In this document: positions 20,774-31,023 of the stretch, piece after piece | How positions within the stretch are numbered: position 1 is the stretch's first letter | How the letters are laid out: the number at the start of each line of letters is the position of its first letter | NCBI RefSeq assembly: GCF_024707105.1 | Contig: NZ_JANQAJ010000006.1 | Location: forward strand, 806,001-870,000 | Length of the DNA stretch: 64,000 nt | Origin: Devosia ginsengisoli | Lineage (GTDB): Bacteria; Pseudomonadota; Alphaproteobacteria; Rhizobiales; Devosiaceae | Reading direction: 5' to 3' | Program-made: the position numbers and the translations under genes | The notes under the pieces: generated by a model | Seen by the model: only the letters and a program-made list of their open reading frames with translations | Database searches by the model: none | Told to the model about the DNA's origin: nothing

Positions 20774-21187
20774 CTAGTGGGCGTCGGCGGCGAAGTCCGC
20801 CTGCCACATCTTCTCGATATTGTAGAATTCGCGCACTTCGGGGCGGAAGATGTGGACGATGACGTCGCCGGCATCGACCAGGACCCAGTCGCAATGCGGC
20901 AGGCCTTCCACGCGCGGCTTGCCGTAGCCGGCCTCGCGCAGGGCGGTGATCATCTGGTCGGCCACGGCGCCGACATGGCGCTGCGAACGGCCGGAGGCCA
21001 CGACCATGTGGTCGGCCAGCGAGGACTTGCCGGTGATATCCACGGCAACGATCTCCTCGGCCTTGGCATCGTCAAGGCAATCAAGGATTACATCGATCAT
21101 GGGGCGTTCCGGGGCCGCGACGGGCACTTCGGACTTGGTGACGGTGTTCTCGGGCAGCGCGGCCATCAGCAATGGCCTTCCGCCCAT
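20774..21187 (-). CDS. rsfS: Ribosome silencing factor RsfS
   Basis: RsfS (Iojap) binds bL14 and prevents 50S-30S joining when nutrients are short. The 137-residue protein has an N-terminal extension, then LDDAKAEEIVAVDITGKSSL, DHMVVASGRSQRHV and GDVIVHIFRPEVREFYNIEK, all family blocks. The start may instead be the ATG at 21166. It lies between nadD and rlmH, the usual order. Confidence 0.93.
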   Translation of the reverse strand: MGGRPLLMAALPENTVTKSEVPVAAPERPMIDVILDCLDDAKAEEIVAVDITGKSSLADHMVVASGRSQRHVGAVADQMITALREAGYGKPRVEGLPHCDWVLVDAGDVIVHIFRPEVREFYNIEKMWQADFAADAH

Positions 21188-21344
21188 GCCAGTGCATGGG
21201 TCATGCGTGGGGTCAGCATCCTTGGTTGTTGATCGGAATGTTGCAGGCGTTTGGCAAACGGCAAGCAGTCAGTTCCTGTTCCGGTGACTAAAAATCACAC
21301 GCTTCAATATGCGCTTTACGTGACAGTTTCGCAAGATTGGGGCG

Positions 21345-21986
21345 TCACTTTGGCTTAACGTGTTGCCGGCCTGCCCTTATGGCGGAGGAAGAGAGCGGCG
21401 ATTGCTGGCCATGGAGATAGACCCAGGCCGGCGGCGGGAGCGAAGCCAGACGCGGTGCGTCGTCCTCATCGATGCGCCAACGCGCCAGGTAGCTGGCGGC
21501 CATCGAGACCGGCGCCAGCCGGCTGGAGCCGGGGCGGACATAGACCGCCATGGGCACCATGGCTGCGATTTCCCGCCAGCGCTCCCAGCGGTTGAAATCT
21601 ACCAGATTATCGGCACCCATGATCCAGACAAAGCGTCGGTCGGGCATGGTCTTGGTCAGGAAACGGATGGTCTGCCAGGAATAGGTGAAGCCCTGTGCCG
21701 CCTCGAAGCCGGTGACGCGGACCTTGGGATGGTCGAGCAGGCGCCGCGCGGCCTGGACGCGGTCGGTCAGTGGCGCCAGCTCGGTATGGTTCTTGAGCGG
21801 ATTGCCTGGGGTCACCAGCACCCAGAGCGCATCGAGCTCCAGCCGGCGCAGCGTCTCCTCGACGACCAGGCGATGCCCGTCATGGATGGGATTGAAGCTG
21901 CCGCCGAACAGGCCGATGCGCATGCCGCTGCCGGATGGAGGCAGTTCGGTAATCCCGGGAATGCGGAGGGGATGGCGCAGGGTCAA
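21345..21986 (-). CDS. nadD: Nicotinate-nucleotide adenylyltransferase
   Basis: Converts nicotinate mononucleotide and ATP into deamido-NAD. The 213-residue protein has the nucleotidyltransferase motif GLFGGSFNPIHDGH, the block VTPGNPLK, the region RFVWIMGADNLVDFNRWERW, and SSSAIR near the C-terminus. The start shown is TTG at 21986, five bases after the proA stop, because related rhizobial proteins carry a similar short extension; an ATG at 21923 is the alternative. Confidence 0.92.
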   Translation of the reverse strand: MTLRHPLRIPGITELPPSGSGMRIGLFGGSFNPIHDGHRLVVEETLRRLELDALWVLVTPGNPLKNHTELAPLTDRVQAARRLLDHPKVRVTGFEAAQGFTYSWQTIRFLTKTMPDRRFVWIMGADNLVDFNRWERWREIAAMVPMAVYVRPGSSRLAPVSMAASYLARWRIDEDDAPRLASLPPPAWVYLHGQQSPLSSSAIRAGRQHVKPK

Positions 21987-21991
21987 AGGGG

Positions 21992-23272
21992 TCAGGGTCT
22001 CGTCTGGCCATTACCGCGGACGCGGTATTTGAAGCTGGTGAGCTGTTCGACACCGACTGGGCCGCGCGCATGCATCTTGCCGGTGGCAATGCCGATCTCG
22101 CCGCCAAAACCGAATTCGCCGCCATCGGCAAACTGGGTCGAGGCATTATGCAGCAGGATGGCGCTGTCGATCTCGTTGAAGAATTTTTCGACCGCGGCGG
22201 CATCCTCGGCGAGGATCGCCTCGGTGTGGTGGCTCGAATAGTGCTCGATATGGGCGATGGCCGCTTCGACACTGTCGACGATTTTCACAGAGATGATGGC
22301 GTCCTCATATTCAGTCTTCCAGTCTTCCTCGGTCGCCGCTTTGGCTTCCGGGACCAGTGCCATCACCGCAGCGTCGCCCCGGATTTCGCAGCCCTTGGCG
22401 ATGAGCGCGTCGATGATGGGCTTGAGGTGGGTGGCGACCACATCCTTGTGGACCAGCAAGGTCTCCGCCGCGCCGCAGATGCCGGTGCGGCGCATCTTGG
22501 CGTTGAGGGTGACGCTCACGGCCTTTTCAAGGTCGGCGCTCCTGTCGATATAGACATGCACCAGCCCTTCGAGATGGGCGAAGACCGGGACGCGCGCTTC
22601 ATCCTGCACGCGAGCGACCAGGGTCTTGCCGCCGCGCGGCACGATGACGTCGATATTGCCGCCGAGGCCCTTGAGCATTTCGCCCACGGCGGCGCGGTCG
22701 ATCGTGGGCACCAGTTGCACGCATTCGACCGGCAGGCCGGCCAGATGCAGGCCATCGAGCATGCATTCGACAATGGCATGGCTCGAATGGAAACTGTCGC
22801 TGCCACCGCGCAGGATCACGGCATTGCCCGACTTGATGCAGAGGGCGCCGGCATCGGCCGTCACATTGGGGCGGGATTCGAAAATAACGCCGATGACGCC
22901 GAGCGGCGTGCGTACGCGCTCGATATGCAGGCCATTGGGCCGATCCCATTCGGCGATGGTAGTGCCGACGGGGTCGGGCAGTTCGGCAATGGTCTTCACC
23001 GCCTCGATAATGCCGTCAATGCGCGCATCGGTCAGTAACAGGCGGTCGAGGAAGGCCTTGGAAATGCCCTTGGACTGGGCGGCTTCCATATCCTTGGCAT
23101 TGGCTGCGAGGATTTTCTTGCGATGCGCATTGATGGCGCCGGCGGCGGTGAGCAAGGCGGTGCGCTTCTGCTCCGATGTGGCGATGGCCAGGGCCCGCGC
23201 GCCGATGCGAGCCTTTTGGCCGATTTCGGCCATGATATCCGTGACGGACCTTTCAGCCTCAAGCGCGCTCAT
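21992..23272 (-). CDS. proA: Gamma-glutamyl phosphate reductase
   Basis: Second step of proline synthesis: reduces glutamyl-5-phosphate to the semialdehyde with NADPH. The 426-residue aldehyde-dehydrogenase-fold protein has [15 protein letters not shown] and the catalytic region [19 protein letters not shown] with the nucleophilic Cys. The C-terminus has [20 protein letters not shown]. Its start overlaps proB by 14 bases. Confidence 0.95.
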   Translation of the reverse strand: MSALEAERSVTDIMAEIGQKARIGARALAIATSEQKRTALLTAAGAINAHRKKILAANAKDMEAAQSKGISKAFLDRLLLTDARIDGIIEAVKTIAELPDPVGTTIAEWDRPNGLHIERVRTPLGVIGVIFESRPNVTADAGALCIKSGNAVILRGGSDSFHSSHAIVECMLDGLHLAGLPVECVQLVPTIDRAAVGEMLKGLGGNIDVIVPRGGKTLVARVQDEARVPVFAHLEGLVHVYIDRSADLEKAVSVTLNAKMRRTGICGAAETLLVHKDVVATHLKPIIDALIAKGCEIRGDAAVMALVPEAKAATEEDWKTEYEDAIISVKIVDSVEAAIAHIEHYSSHHTEAILAEDAAAVEKFFNEIDSAILLHNASTQFADGGEFGFGGEIGIATGKMHARGPVGVEQLTSFKYRVRGNGQTRP

Positions 23273-24404
23273 TGCTGTCCTCCTTCGTGCCCACCAGCAC
23301 CAGGTTATCCCGATGTACCATGGCGCCGCGATTGCCCGAGCCGAGCAGTTCGATCACCGCATCGCTGCGCTTGCCGATGACCAGGCGTGCATCCTCGCTG
23401 TCGAAACCGGCCAGGCCCCGGGCGATTTCCATGCCGTCGGGATTGAGCACGGCCACGGTATCGCCGCGCTCGAATGCACCGGTGACTTTCGTCACGCCGA
23501 TCGGCAGCAGCGACTTGCCGGTCAGCAGCGCCCGCGCCGCGCCGGCATCGACCGTCAGGGTGCCTGATACGGCCAGCGTGCCCATGATCCAGCGCTTGCG
23601 CGCCTGCGCCCGGCTCTGGGCAGCATGGAACAAGGTGTGGCGGGTGCCCTGGGTCAGCGCCCGCAGCGGATGGCTCTCGGTGCCTTTGGCGATGATCATG
23701 GCCGTGCCGGCCTGGGTGGCGATCTTGCCGGCTTCGACCTTGGTGGTCATGCCGCCGCGCGACAGGTGGCTTGCCGCGCCGCCCGCCATGGCCTCGATGG
23801 CAGGCGTGATGGACTTGATCACGGGCAGGTGCTCGGCAGCGGGGTCCCTGGCTGGGGGAGCGGTGTAGAGCCCATCCACGTCGGAAAGCAGCACCAGGCA
23901 ATCGGCCTCGATCATGGTCGCGACGCGGGCCGACAGGCGGTCATTGTCGCCATAGCGGATTTCCGCAGTGGCGACGCTGTCATTCTCGTTGATGATGGGA
24001 ATGGCGCCCAGGCCCAGCAATGTCGCAATCGTGGTGCGGGCGTTTAGGTAATAACGCCGCTCCTCGGTGATGTTGGGCGTGATGAGGATTTGTCCGGTGA
24101 CGATGTCGTGTCGGCCAAGCGCCTCGGCCCAGGCCTGGCTGAGGGCGATCTGCCCGGCGCTGGCCGCGGCCTGGCTCTGTTCCAGCGTCAGCGCTACGGC
24201 GCTCAGGCCCAACAGCCCTCGGCCCAGCGCGATAGCGCCGGAAGAAACGATGACCACGTCTCGCCCCTCGGCCTTGAGCGCGGCAATATCGGTGGCGAGG
24301 TCGGCCAGCCATGCGGCGCGGAGCCGCCCTGCCTTGTCGACGAGCAGGGCCGAGCCGATCTTGATGGTCAGGCGCTTATAGGGCGCAAGGGCATTGGCGC
24401 TCAT
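23259..24404 (-). CDS. proB: Glutamate 5-kinase with PUA domain
   Basis: First and usually proline-inhibited step of proline synthesis. The 381-residue protein has the kinase domain (about 1-260) with [31 protein letters not shown], and [22 protein letters not shown] sequence, followed by a C-terminal PUA domain (about 285-370). Its start overlaps the obg stop by one base. The cluster obg-proB-proA-nadD is typical of Rhizobiales. Confidence 0.95.
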   Translation of the reverse strand: MSANALAPYKRLTIKIGSALLVDKAGRLRAAWLADLATDIAALKAEGRDVVIVSSGAIALGRGLLGLSAVALTLEQSQAAASAGQIALSQAWAEALGRHDIVTGQILITPNITEERRYYLNARTTIATLLGLGAIPIINENDSVATAEIRYGDNDRLSARVATMIEADCLVLLSDVDGLYTAPPARDPAAEHLPVIKSITPAIEAMAGGAASHLSRGGMTTKVEAGKIATQAGTAMIIAKGTESHPLRALTQGTRHTLFHAAQSRAQARKRWIMGTLAVSGTLTVDAGAARALLTGKSLLPIGVTKVTGAFERGDTVAVLNPDGMEIARGLAGFDSEDARLVIGKRSDAVIELLGSGNRGAMVHRDNLVLVGTKEDSNERA

Positions 24405-25447
24405 CAGGGGGCCCAGTTCGGCTCGGTCTTGCGGCGGGTAGCTTCGAGCCGCGCTGCCTTTTCGGCATCCAGCGTCTCGATCACGCCGTAGAGTACCTGG
24501 TCGACCCCTTGGCCGGTAACCCCCGAGACCTGCAGCACATCCTGCTTGCTGAGCTTTTTCAGCGCCTTGACCTTTTCCTTGAGGTCATCAGGCGCGATGG
24601 CGTCGGTCTTGTTGAGCACCACGATTTCCGGCTTTTCCGCCAGCCTTTCGTCATAGGCAGCCAGTTCGGTGCGGATGGTCTTGTAGGCCAGCTTCACATC
24701 GTCCTGCGTGCCGTCGATCAGGTGGATCAGCACGCCGCAGCGCTCGACATGGCCGAGGAACCGGTCGCCGATACCCGCGCCCTCGCTGGCCCCTTCGATC
24801 AGGCCCGGAATATCGGCCAGCACGAAATCACGCTCGCCGATCGAGACGACGCCGAGGTTGGGATGGAGCGTGGTGAAGGGATAATCGGCAATCTTGGGCT
24901 TGGCGGCCGAGACGGCGGCGAGGAAGGTCGATTTACCGGCATTGGGCAGGCCGACCAGGCCAGCATCGGCGATGAGCTTGAGCCGCAGCCAGACCCATTT
25001 TTCCGTGCCCACCTGGCCCGGATTGGCACGACGGGGGGCCTGGTTGGAGCTGGTCTTGAAATGGGCATTGCCGAAGCCGCCATTGCCGCCACTGAGCAGC
25101 ACGACGCGCTGGCCCACCTCGGTCATGTCGGCAATCAGCGTCTCGTTGTCGTCCTCGAAGATCTGCGTCCCGACAGGCACGCGCAGGACCACGTCGGTGC
25201 CATCGGCGCCGGTGCGCAGCTTGCCCATACCATGGGTGCCGGTCTTGGCCTTGAAATGCTGCTGGTAACGATAGTCGATCAGCGTATTGAGCCCATCGAC
25301 GCATTCGATGACGACATCGCCACCGCGTCCGCCATTGCCGCCATTGGGGCCGCCGAATTCGACGAATTTTTCGCGCAGGAACGATACCGCGCCGGCACCG
25401 CCGTCGCCGGAGCGAACATAGACCTTGGCCTGATCGAGAAACTTCAT
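24404..25447 (-). CDS. obg: GTPase Obg/CgtA
   Basis: Essential GTPase of 50S assembly and stress signalling. The 347-residue protein has the Gly-rich Obg fold ([20 protein letters not shown]), the G1 motif [15 protein letters not shown]3 DIPGLIEGA, and G4 NKTD. The C-terminal part is short and lacks the acidic extension of some relatives. I chose ATG 25447 because the longer frame has no homology before MKFLDQ. It overlaps the upstream GNAT gene by four bases (ATGA). Confidence 0.95.
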   Translation of the reverse strand: MKFLDQAKVYVRSGDGGAGAVSFLREKFVEFGGPNGGNGGRGGDVVIECVDGLNTLIDYRYQQHFKAKTGTHGMGKLRTGADGTDVVLRVPVGTQIFEDDNETLIADMTEVGQRVVLLSGGNGGFGNAHFKTSSNQAPRRANPGQVGTEKWVWLRLKLIADAGLVGLPNAGKSTFLAAVSAAKPKIADYPFTTLHPNLGVVSIGERDFVLADIPGLIEGASEGAGIGDRFLGHVERCGVLIHLIDGTQDDVKLAYKTIRTELAAYDERLAEKPEIVVLNKTDAIAPDDLKEKVKALKKLSKQDVLQVSGVTGQGVDQVLYGVIETLDAEKAARLEATRRKTEPNWAP

Positions 25448-25980
25448 TTGCTTGAGGCCTTCCAGACGCTGCGCGTCATTATCGTGTCGATATGCTCCAC
25501 CTCGGCGCCGCGCGCAAGGCAGAGCAGGGTGGAGCGGCCGGTTTGGGTAAATCCGAGCTTGGTCTGGATGGCCAGCGAAGCCGCGTTGAAATGGAACACG
25601 CCGGAATAGACTTCTGGGATGTCCGAGGCGGAAAACAGCCAGTCGAGGCTGGCCGTGACCGCTTCGGTCATGATACCGCGGCCCCAGAAGGGGCGGCCCA
25701 GCCAATAGCCGATAATGGGGCCATCGGGGCCGCGATGAAAACCGACCTGGCCGACCATGCCACTATCCGGCAGGTCGATGGCGAAATTGGTTTCCTCGAG
25801 CGGCAGGTTGGGCAGGCGGGTGCGCAGCCAGGCCCGTGCATCGCTCAGGTGATAGGGAAAGGGCACGCGCGCCAGATTGCCGGCGACCTCGAAATCGTTG
25901 AGGTAGCGGGCAATGGCTTCGGCGTCGCCGACCTGGGGCTGGCGCAGGATGAAGCGGGGCGTGCGCAGGGTGACGTTCAT
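25444..25980 (-). CDS. GNAT-family N-acetyltransferase (RimJ/RimL type)
   Basis: The 178-residue protein belongs to the acetyltransferase_3 group. The acetyl-CoA-binding region reads [20 protein letters not shown], and the N-terminus has [20 protein letters not shown], both characteristic of RimJ/RimL-like enzymes. The substrate, protein N-terminus or small molecule, cannot be told. It is a neighbour-paralogue of the next gene and translationally coupled to obg. Confidence 0.85.
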   Translation of the reverse strand: MNVTLRTPRFILRQPQVGDAEAIARYLNDFEVAGNLARVPFPYHLSDARAWLRTRLPNLPLEETNFAIDLPDSGMVGQVGFHRGPDGPIIGYWLGRPFWGRGIMTEAVTASLDWLFSASDIPEVYSGVFHFNAASLAIQTKLGFTQTGRSTLLCLARGAEVEHIDTIMTRSVWKASSK

Positions 25981-25982
25981 GA

Positions 25983-26504
25983 TCAGAACTCCAGCCGCAT
26001 CTGCATGACCCGCTGGTCGGCCAGCGTGCCGGCGGCATCAACGGTTTCGCCGGTCTCGATGAAGCCAACCTTGCGCAATACATTGCGCGAGCCGGCATTG
26101 CTCAGCAAGGCGCGGGACTGCAAAGCCGGGCAACCTGCCTGCCGCGCGGCGATGACCACGGCATGGGCGGCCTCGGTGGCGTAGCCGTGGCCCCAATAAG
26201 GCTCGCCCAGCCAATAGCCCAGCGCCGGCGGCGACCCATCGGCGAAGGTCAGGCCGACAATGCCCATGAATGTAGCATCGGCCAGGATGGCGTAGCACAG
26301 CTCCTCGGGGCTCGGGACGATCTGCTCGATGAAAAAGCGGGCGTCGGTCTCGGTATAGGGGAAGGGCAGCCGCGACATGACTTCATGGATGCGCTGGTTG
26401 TTGGCCAATCGCGCGATATCGGAAGCATGCGCCAGGGTGGGCATGGCCAGCACCAGGCGATCCGTCGTCAGCGTGGCGGGAAGGCTGTCCTTGAGAGCGT
26501 CCAT
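25983..26504 (-). CDS. GNAT-family N-acetyltransferase (RimJ/RimL type), second copy
   Basis: The 173-residue protein is similar in design to the following GNAT gene: TTDRLVLAMPTLAHASDIAR at the N-terminus and LGYWLGEPYWGHGYATEAAH at the acetyl-CoA site. Two bases separate the pair, so a tandem duplication is plausible. It lies downstream of rpmA after a hairpin terminator. Substrate unknown. Confidence 0.85.
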   Translation of the reverse strand: MDALKDSLPATLTTDRLVLAMPTLAHASDIARLANNQRIHEVMSRLPFPYTETDARFFIEQIVPSPEELCYAILADATFMGIVGLTFADGSPPALGYWLGEPYWGHGYATEAAHAVVIAARQAGCPALQSRALLSNAGSRNVLRKVGFIETGETVDAAGTLADQRVMQMRLEF

Positions 26505-26526
26505 CTGCGGTCTGCCTGAATGCGAA

Positions 26527-26554
26527 AAGGGGAACCGGCGAACCGGTTCCCCTT
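26527..26554 (-). terminator. Hairpin terminator after rpmA
   Basis: AAGGGGAACCGG and CCGGTTCCCCTT form a perfect 12-bp stem with a four-base loop. Read leftward it is followed by TTTTCGCA, a short T-run. It separates rplU-rpmA from the GNAT-obg-pro operon. Confidence 0.65.
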
Positions 26555-26620
26555 CAATTTCGCTTGCTGCGAACGCGAGCCGGGGAACTGGTCACCGGCT
26601 GGTTCGAAGGACCTGCCGGG

Positions 26621-26887
26621 TTATTCGGCGGCCTCTGCCGGGTCGACGGAAACGAAGACCTGCGAATTCGCACGGGTGCGGAACGACACCGAGCCGTCCA
26701 CGAGTGCGTAGATGGTGTGATCCTTGCCCAGGCCGACGCCGGTGCCGGGGTGCCACTTGGTGCCGCGTTGGCGGATGATGATGTTGCCGGCGATGACGGC
26801 TTCGCCACCGAACTTCTTCACGCCGAGACGACGGCCAGCGGTATCACGACCGTTGCGGGATGAACCGCCTGCTTTTTTGTGTGCCAT
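26621..26887 (-). CDS. rpmA: 50S ribosomal protein bL27
   Basis: Its N-terminus reaches the peptidyl-transferase centre. The 88-residue protein starts [20 protein letters not shown] with no N-terminal cleavable extension, and has the blocks [17 protein letters not shown] and [17 protein letters not shown]. Thirteen bases separate it from rplU. Confidence 0.97.
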   Translation of the reverse strand: MAHKKAGGSSRNGRDTAGRRLGVKKFGGEAVIAGNIIIRQRGTKWHPGTGVGLGKDHTIYALVDGSVSFRTRANSQVFVSVDPAEAAE

Positions 26888-26899
26888 GGTGCGGGCTCC

Positions 26900-27685
26900 T
26901 TACTTCGTCTTGTCTTCGGCCTTGTCGGCCACGGCTTCCTGGTCGACCTTGGCGCGCGGGGGCTTGCCAGCGACCAGATCCTTGGCCTGGGCAACCCATT
27001 CGTCGCGCTCAGCGCGGCCACGCAGGTCGAGCTCTTCGTCGAACTTGGCGATATCGGCCTTCTTCCAGGCAGCGATCTGGGTGAGGCTGGTGACGCCGGC
27101 GGCGTTCAGCTTCTTTTCCAGCGCCGGGCCAACGCCACCGATGAGCTTGATGTCATCGTTGAAATCGGCGGCAGGCTTGGCGGCCTTCTTGGGCGCAGCG
27201 GCCTTGGCTTCGGTCGCGGCTTCAGCCTTGGGCTCTGCCTTGGCCTTGGGAGCGGCGGCCTTGGGGGCAGCGGTCTTGGCTTCAGCGGTCTTGGTTTCAG
27301 CCTTGGCCTTGGCGGGCTTTGCCTCGGTCACGGCATCGGTCTTGGTCGCGACGCCGGCAGCCTTGATGGTCGGCTTGGCGCCGCCGGTCAGGATTTCGGT
27401 GATGCGCACGGTCGACAGCAACTGGCGGTGGCCATTGCGACGACGATAATTGTGGCGACGGTTCTTCTTGAGAATGATGACCGTCTTCTGCTTGCGGGTC
27501 TCGAGCAGTTCGGCAGCGACGAGCGCGCCTTCGACGAGCGGTGCACCGACGGTGTCACCAACCATCAGCACCTGGTCGAAGGTGACGATGGTGCCGGCTT
27601 CGGCATCGAGCTTTTCAATCTTGAGAACGTCGTTGGCGGCAACCTTGTACTGCTTGCCACCGGTCTTGATCACGGCGAAAGTCAT
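26900..27685 (-). CDS. rplU: 50S ribosomal protein bL21 with a long C-terminal extension
   Basis: Residues 1-102 are a normal bL21 ([31 protein letters not shown]). The protein then continues to 261 residues: an Ala/Lys/Glu-rich low-complexity linker (about 103-185) and a compact helix-hairpin-helix-like domain (about 188-250) with [20 protein letters not shown] and [16 protein letters not shown] sequence. A similar domain occurs at the C-terminus of alphaproteobacterial NuoE. The extension would protrude from the ribosome surface. Its function is unknown; binding of rRNA or other nucleic acid is a guess. Extended bL21 proteins occur in related bacteria, so the reading frame is probably correct. 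Confidence 0.95.
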   Translation of the reverse strand: MTFAVIKTGGKQYKVAANDVLKIEKLDAEAGTIVTFDQVLMVGDTVGAPLVEGALVAAELLETRKQKTVIILKKNRRHNYRRRNGHRQLLSTVRITEILTGGAKPTIKAAGVATKTDAVTEAKPAKAKAETKTAEAKTAAPKAAAPKAKAEPKAEAATEAKAAAPKKAAKPAADFNDDIKLIGGVGPALEKKLNAAGVTSLTQIAAWKKADIAKFDEELDLRGRAERDEWVAQAKDLVAGKPPRAKVDQEAVADKAEDKTK

Positions 27686-27871
27686 AGCTTAACCGGGAGC
27701 GTCAAACGCCCGGTCCCATTGTGTCGCGCTCTGTGGCGCCGCAGGTTTTTGGCCCTTTTCCTGCGGACTTCGAATGGATGCCGGTGCGAACCGGCGGCCA
27801 GCCTCGAACAGCGTTTTCAAACAAAGAAAAGCGCGCCAGCAGGGCCAGCGCACGTTTCGTGGGCGCTTATC

Positions 27872-27885
27872 GGGGCAAATGCCCC
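27872..27885. other. Short hairpin in the rplU upstream region
   Basis: GGGGCAAATGCCCC lies between the end of the metallo-hydrolase gene and the rplU start. Leftward transcripts from the metallo-hydrolase gene would fold it; there is no T-run. The rest of 27686-27909 shows no gene and should contain the rplU promoter, which I could not place. Confidence 0.35.
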
Positions 27886-27909
27886 AAGAGTCAAGGCTTG
27901 GTCAGAGTT

Positions 27910-28677
27910 TCAGGCGCCGCTCGCATACCAGTCGCGCAGGCGCACCTCGGTATGGTCGCCCACCGTTTCCAGCGGCGCCAGATCGCTGTCCCCATAGTGG
28001 TAGGGATAGGCGATAGCCGGCTTGAACGTATTGATCGCCTCGGCCGCCTGTTCCGGCGTCATCGTATAGGGCAGGTTCATCGGCAGGAAGGCGACGGCGA
28101 TATCGGTCAAAGCCAGCATATCGTCGGTCGGCTCGGTGTCGCCGGCTATATAGACCTGCTTGTCGCCCAGGGTGAGCACATAGCCATTGCCCGCGCCCAC
28201 CGGGTGATACTGCATGCGGTCCTCGGTGATATTGTGGGCGGCAATGGCGCGGATGGCGATGCCATCGAGGCTGGTATCTTCGCCATTGGCGATGGCCGTC
28301 GCATTGGCCTTGAGCGCCTCGGGCAGCTTGTCGAACACTTCCTGGCTGGTGAGGATCGGCGCCGATCCGGCAATGGCTTCCAGCGTCGGCACGTCGAAAT
28401 GGTCGCCATGGCCGTGGGTGACGAGGATGGCCGTTGGCGGGGGCAGGCCCTCATAGAGCGCGGCGCCGCCGACCGGATCGGCATAGATCACGGCGTCGCC
28501 AAAGCCCAGGACCAGGCTGGCATGATCAACCGGATGGATAATGATGTCGCCATCCGATGTGGGGATGGCGTCGCCCTCCAAAGTCATCGGCTCCTGTGCC
28601 CAGACGGGCATGAATGATACGGTTCCGGCCAGTGGCAGCGTTGCCAGTCCGGCCACGACGTCGCGGCGCTTTACCAT
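27910..28677 (-). CDS. Secreted metallo-beta-lactamase-fold hydrolase
   Basis: The 255-residue protein has a twin-arginine-like signal (MVKRRDVVAGLATLPLAGTV) ending near VWAQ, then a metallo-beta-lactamase fold with the metal motif ILVTHGHGDHFD, and later histidines AAHNI and PYHYGDSD. The short UlaG-like form suggests a small-molecule hydrolase of the periplasm. The start at 28677 gives the signal peptide; the longer frame upstream has no homology. Substrate unknown. Confidence 0.8.
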   Translation of the reverse strand: MVKRRDVVAGLATLPLAGTVSFMPVWAQEPMTLEGDAIPTSDGDIIIHPVDHASLVLGFGDAVIYADPVGGAALYEGLPPPTAILVTHGHGDHFDVPTLEAIAGSAPILTSQEVFDKLPEALKANATAIANGEDTSLDGIAIRAIAAHNITEDRMQYHPVGAGNGYVLTLGDKQVYIAGDTEPTDDMLALTDIAVAFLPMNLPYTMTPEQAAEAINTFKPAIAYPYHYGDSDLAPLETVGDHTEVRLRDWYASGA

Positions 28678-28735
28678 CGGATCCTCCCTTGATCGCCAGC
28701 TTGCGTTCTTCGAACGCAAGTGAAGGCGGCGGAGT

Positions 28736-29200
28736 TCACCGTTGCACGAAATCGTGACGATCATCGGGCGCCTGTGCCGCGAGGCGTTGGCGCAATGCCG
28801 TTGCCGTCTCGGTCTCCCGACCCAGTACTGCCGGCTTGTGCACTGATGTCCAGTCGGCCAGCGACCAGACCGGCGCGGTGGCGGGGATGACGGCCAGTGG
28901 CAGATAGGCATCGGCCGGATGCCTGACGCCATCGAACAGCACCGTGATGGGCCTGCGCCGATATTCCTCGCCCTCAAAGGCATCGAGCACGGCCAGGTCG
29001 AGGTGGGACAAGTTATCGAGCAGCAATCCGGGCGCCGCTTCGTCGCCGGATGCGACCAATGCCGGATAGACCCGTCCGGGATGCATCACCGCCCGAAATC
29101 CGGGCGCCATGGCCCGGCGCAGACCGGCCACTGCCACCGGTCGCCCCAATACGGCGCCGAGCACATCGGCATCCTGCAGCGTGCCATAGATGAAGAGCAT
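28736..29200 (-). CDS. Gamma-glutamylcyclotransferase-like protein (AIG2 family)
   Basis: The 154-residue protein starts MLFIYGTLQDADVL, the substrate-binding YGTL motif, and carries the catalytic-type Glu region LDAFEGEEYRRRPI. Proteins of this fold cleave gamma-glutamyl or epsilon-lysine amines with release of 5-oxoproline; the substrate here is not known. The ATG at 29200 was chosen because the motif must sit at the N-terminus. It points away from the tRNA gene. Confidence 0.8.
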   Translation of the reverse strand: MLFIYGTLQDADVLGAVLGRPVAVAGLRRAMAPGFRAVMHPGRVYPALVASGDEAAPGLLLDNLSHLDLAVLDAFEGEEYRRRPITVLFDGVRHPADAYLPLAVIPATAPVWSLADWTSVHKPAVLGRETETATALRQRLAAQAPDDRHDFVQR

Positions 29201-29319
29201 GGACCGGGTCCAAAGGCGAATGAAGCCCACAACAGGTGTTGCGGGGCTTTCATTGCTATGTCATAAGCCCGCCCGTGTCGACCGGCCGGCACCCTCCGGG
29301 GTGCCCCAATCGATCTCGC

Positions 29320-29409
29320 GGAGAGATGGCAGAGTGGTTGAATGCACCGCACTCGAAATGCGGCATGGGGGCAACTCCATCGGGGGTTCGAATCCCTCTC
29401 TCTCCGCCA
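29320..29409 (+). tRNA. tRNA-Ser (anticodon CGA)
   Basis: The 90-base gene has acceptor arms GGAGAGA and TCTCTCC, a discriminator G, an encoded CCA, a T-arm with GGTTCGAATCC, and a long class-II variable arm. The anticodon loop is CTCGAAA. Its 3' half is a probable integration site for the integrase encoded 260 bases downstream. Confidence 0.95.
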
Positions 29410-29668
29410 TTCTCCCCATTCCGGCAGTTTTGCTAGGCTGGCGCAAGCAGCGCATAATTTCCGCCCGGCACCCCCATTCCCGGGACTTTTCGCTGCCTGC
29501 GCCACCGCCATACTTGCAATTTCTGCCCAGATGCCGGGCCTCTGCCGGTTATGCCAAAACGTAGGTCGGCTTGTAGGTCCTAATGGACTGGTCTGCCGCG
29601 AGGTATAACTGGACTTAGCCCCCCAGGCAGAGCGATGGTCCGACCCACTGAACCAGTTGGGGTAGACC

Positions 29669-30934
29669 ATGGCCAAGGGCAAGCGGGCGCTTTCGGCGCA
29701 GCAGGTGGCGGCGCTCACCGACAATGGAACGCATCGCGTCGATAACCAGCTCTATCTGCAGATCCGCGAGCAGGGCACGCGGAGCTGGGTGTTTCGCTAT
29801 AGCCGCAATGGCAAGACCCATTGGGTCGGATTGGGTGCAGCCAATGATGTGCCCCTGAGCCGGGCCAAGGAACTGGCGGTGGTGGAACGGGCCAAACTCA
29901 TCAATGGCGGCAATCCCATCGCCGAACGCCGCGCGGTTAAAGAGAGCCTGCGACTGGAGCGGGAGGTCAAAGCCGACAGTCCCAGCTTCGCCTGGTGCGC
30001 AGGCGAATATATCGAGGCCCATCGGGCCAGCTGGAAGAACCAGAAGCATATCGATCAGTGGGAGAGCACGCTGCGCATGTATGCCGGGCCAGTGATCGGC
30101 AAACTGCCTGTCGACCAGGTGACACTGGACCACGTGCTCAAGATCCTCAAGCCGATCTGGGTCAGCAAGCCCGAGACGGCCAGCCGGCTGCGCGGTCGGA
30201 TTGAGAAGGTCCTGGGCTGGGCCACAGCCAAGACCTATCGCAGGGGAGAGAACCCGGCCCGCTGGGCGGGCGGTGAACTTCCCCACCTGCTGCCCGCCAT
30301 TGGCAAGGTGCAGAAGATCGAACACCATGCCTCAGTGCCCTATGTGGAGATGCCGGGGCTGATGGCCAAGCTGCGCCGGCTGGACAGCACTAGCGCCAGA
30401 GCTTTGCGCTTCACCATCCTGACCGGCGCCCGCACGGGTGAGACCATCGGGGCCAAATGGGCCGAGATCGATCTCGAAGCTGCCACCTGGACCATTCCCG
30501 GCGAACGCATGAAGGCCGGCATCGAACATCGGGTGGCGCTGTCCGATGCGGCCGTGGCTCTGCTCAGGTCCATGCCGCAGGAGGGGGAGTTGGTCTTCCC
30601 CGGTCCCAAGGGCAAGATGCTCTCCAACATGGCGATGCTGAAGTGCCTGCGAGGTCTGCGGGAGGATGGGGCCACGGTTCATGGCTTCCGCGCCACCTTC
30701 TCGACCTGGGCCCGTGACGAAACCGACTATCCGCGCGAGCTGATCGAGGCCTCCTTGGCCCATGCGGTGGGTAATGCGGTGGAGCAGGCCTATAACCGCA
30801 GCGACTATCTGGCCAAGCGCCGTGCGCTGATGGCGGACTGGGGTCGGTACTGCGAAACTGGTCCTAAGCCCAGCAAAGCCACAGACGTGGCCAACAGCGG
30901 GATTACCACCCAGACTGCCATGGGAGCGCGGTAG
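29669..30934 (+). CDS. P4-type tyrosine integrase
   Basis: Integrates a mobile element at a tRNA gene. The 421-residue protein has an N-terminal arm-binding domain (DUF4102-like, YLQIREQGTRSWVFRYSRNG), a core-binding domain (about 105-195), and a catalytic domain with Arg255 in GARTGE, His338-Arg341 in HGFRATFSTWA, His365 in SLAHAVG and the nucleophile Tyr375 in EQAYNRSDY. All catalytic residues are present, so it may be active. Location next to tRNA-Ser marks the left end of a genomic island. No second copy of the tRNA end was found in this window. Confidence 0.9.
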   Translation: MAKGKRALSAQQVAALTDNGTHRVDNQLYLQIREQGTRSWVFRYSRNGKTHWVGLGAANDVPLSRAKELAVVERAKLINGGNPIAERRAVKESLRLEREVKADSPSFAWCAGEYIEAHRASWKNQKHIDQWESTLRMYAGPVIGKLPVDQVTLDHVLKILKPIWVSKPETASRLRGRIEKVLGWATAKTYRRGENPARWAGGELPHLLPAIGKVQKIEHHASVPYVEMPGLMAKLRRLDSTSARALRFTILTGARTGETIGAKWAEIDLEAATWTIPGERMKAGIEHRVALSDAAVALLRSMPQEGELVFPGPKGKMLSNMAMLKCLRGLREDGATVHGFRATFSTWARDETDYPRELIEASLAHAVGNAVEQAYNRSDYLAKRRALMADWGRYCETGPKPSKATDVANSGITTQTAMGAR

Positions 30935-31023
30935 ACCCCTGATAAGCGGCTGTGTGGGCCTTTGTGGGGATCAACTTTCGGCAAGGCAGGGAGTTTGAGG
31001 CCGAAGGTGCAAGAAGCTCGAGC

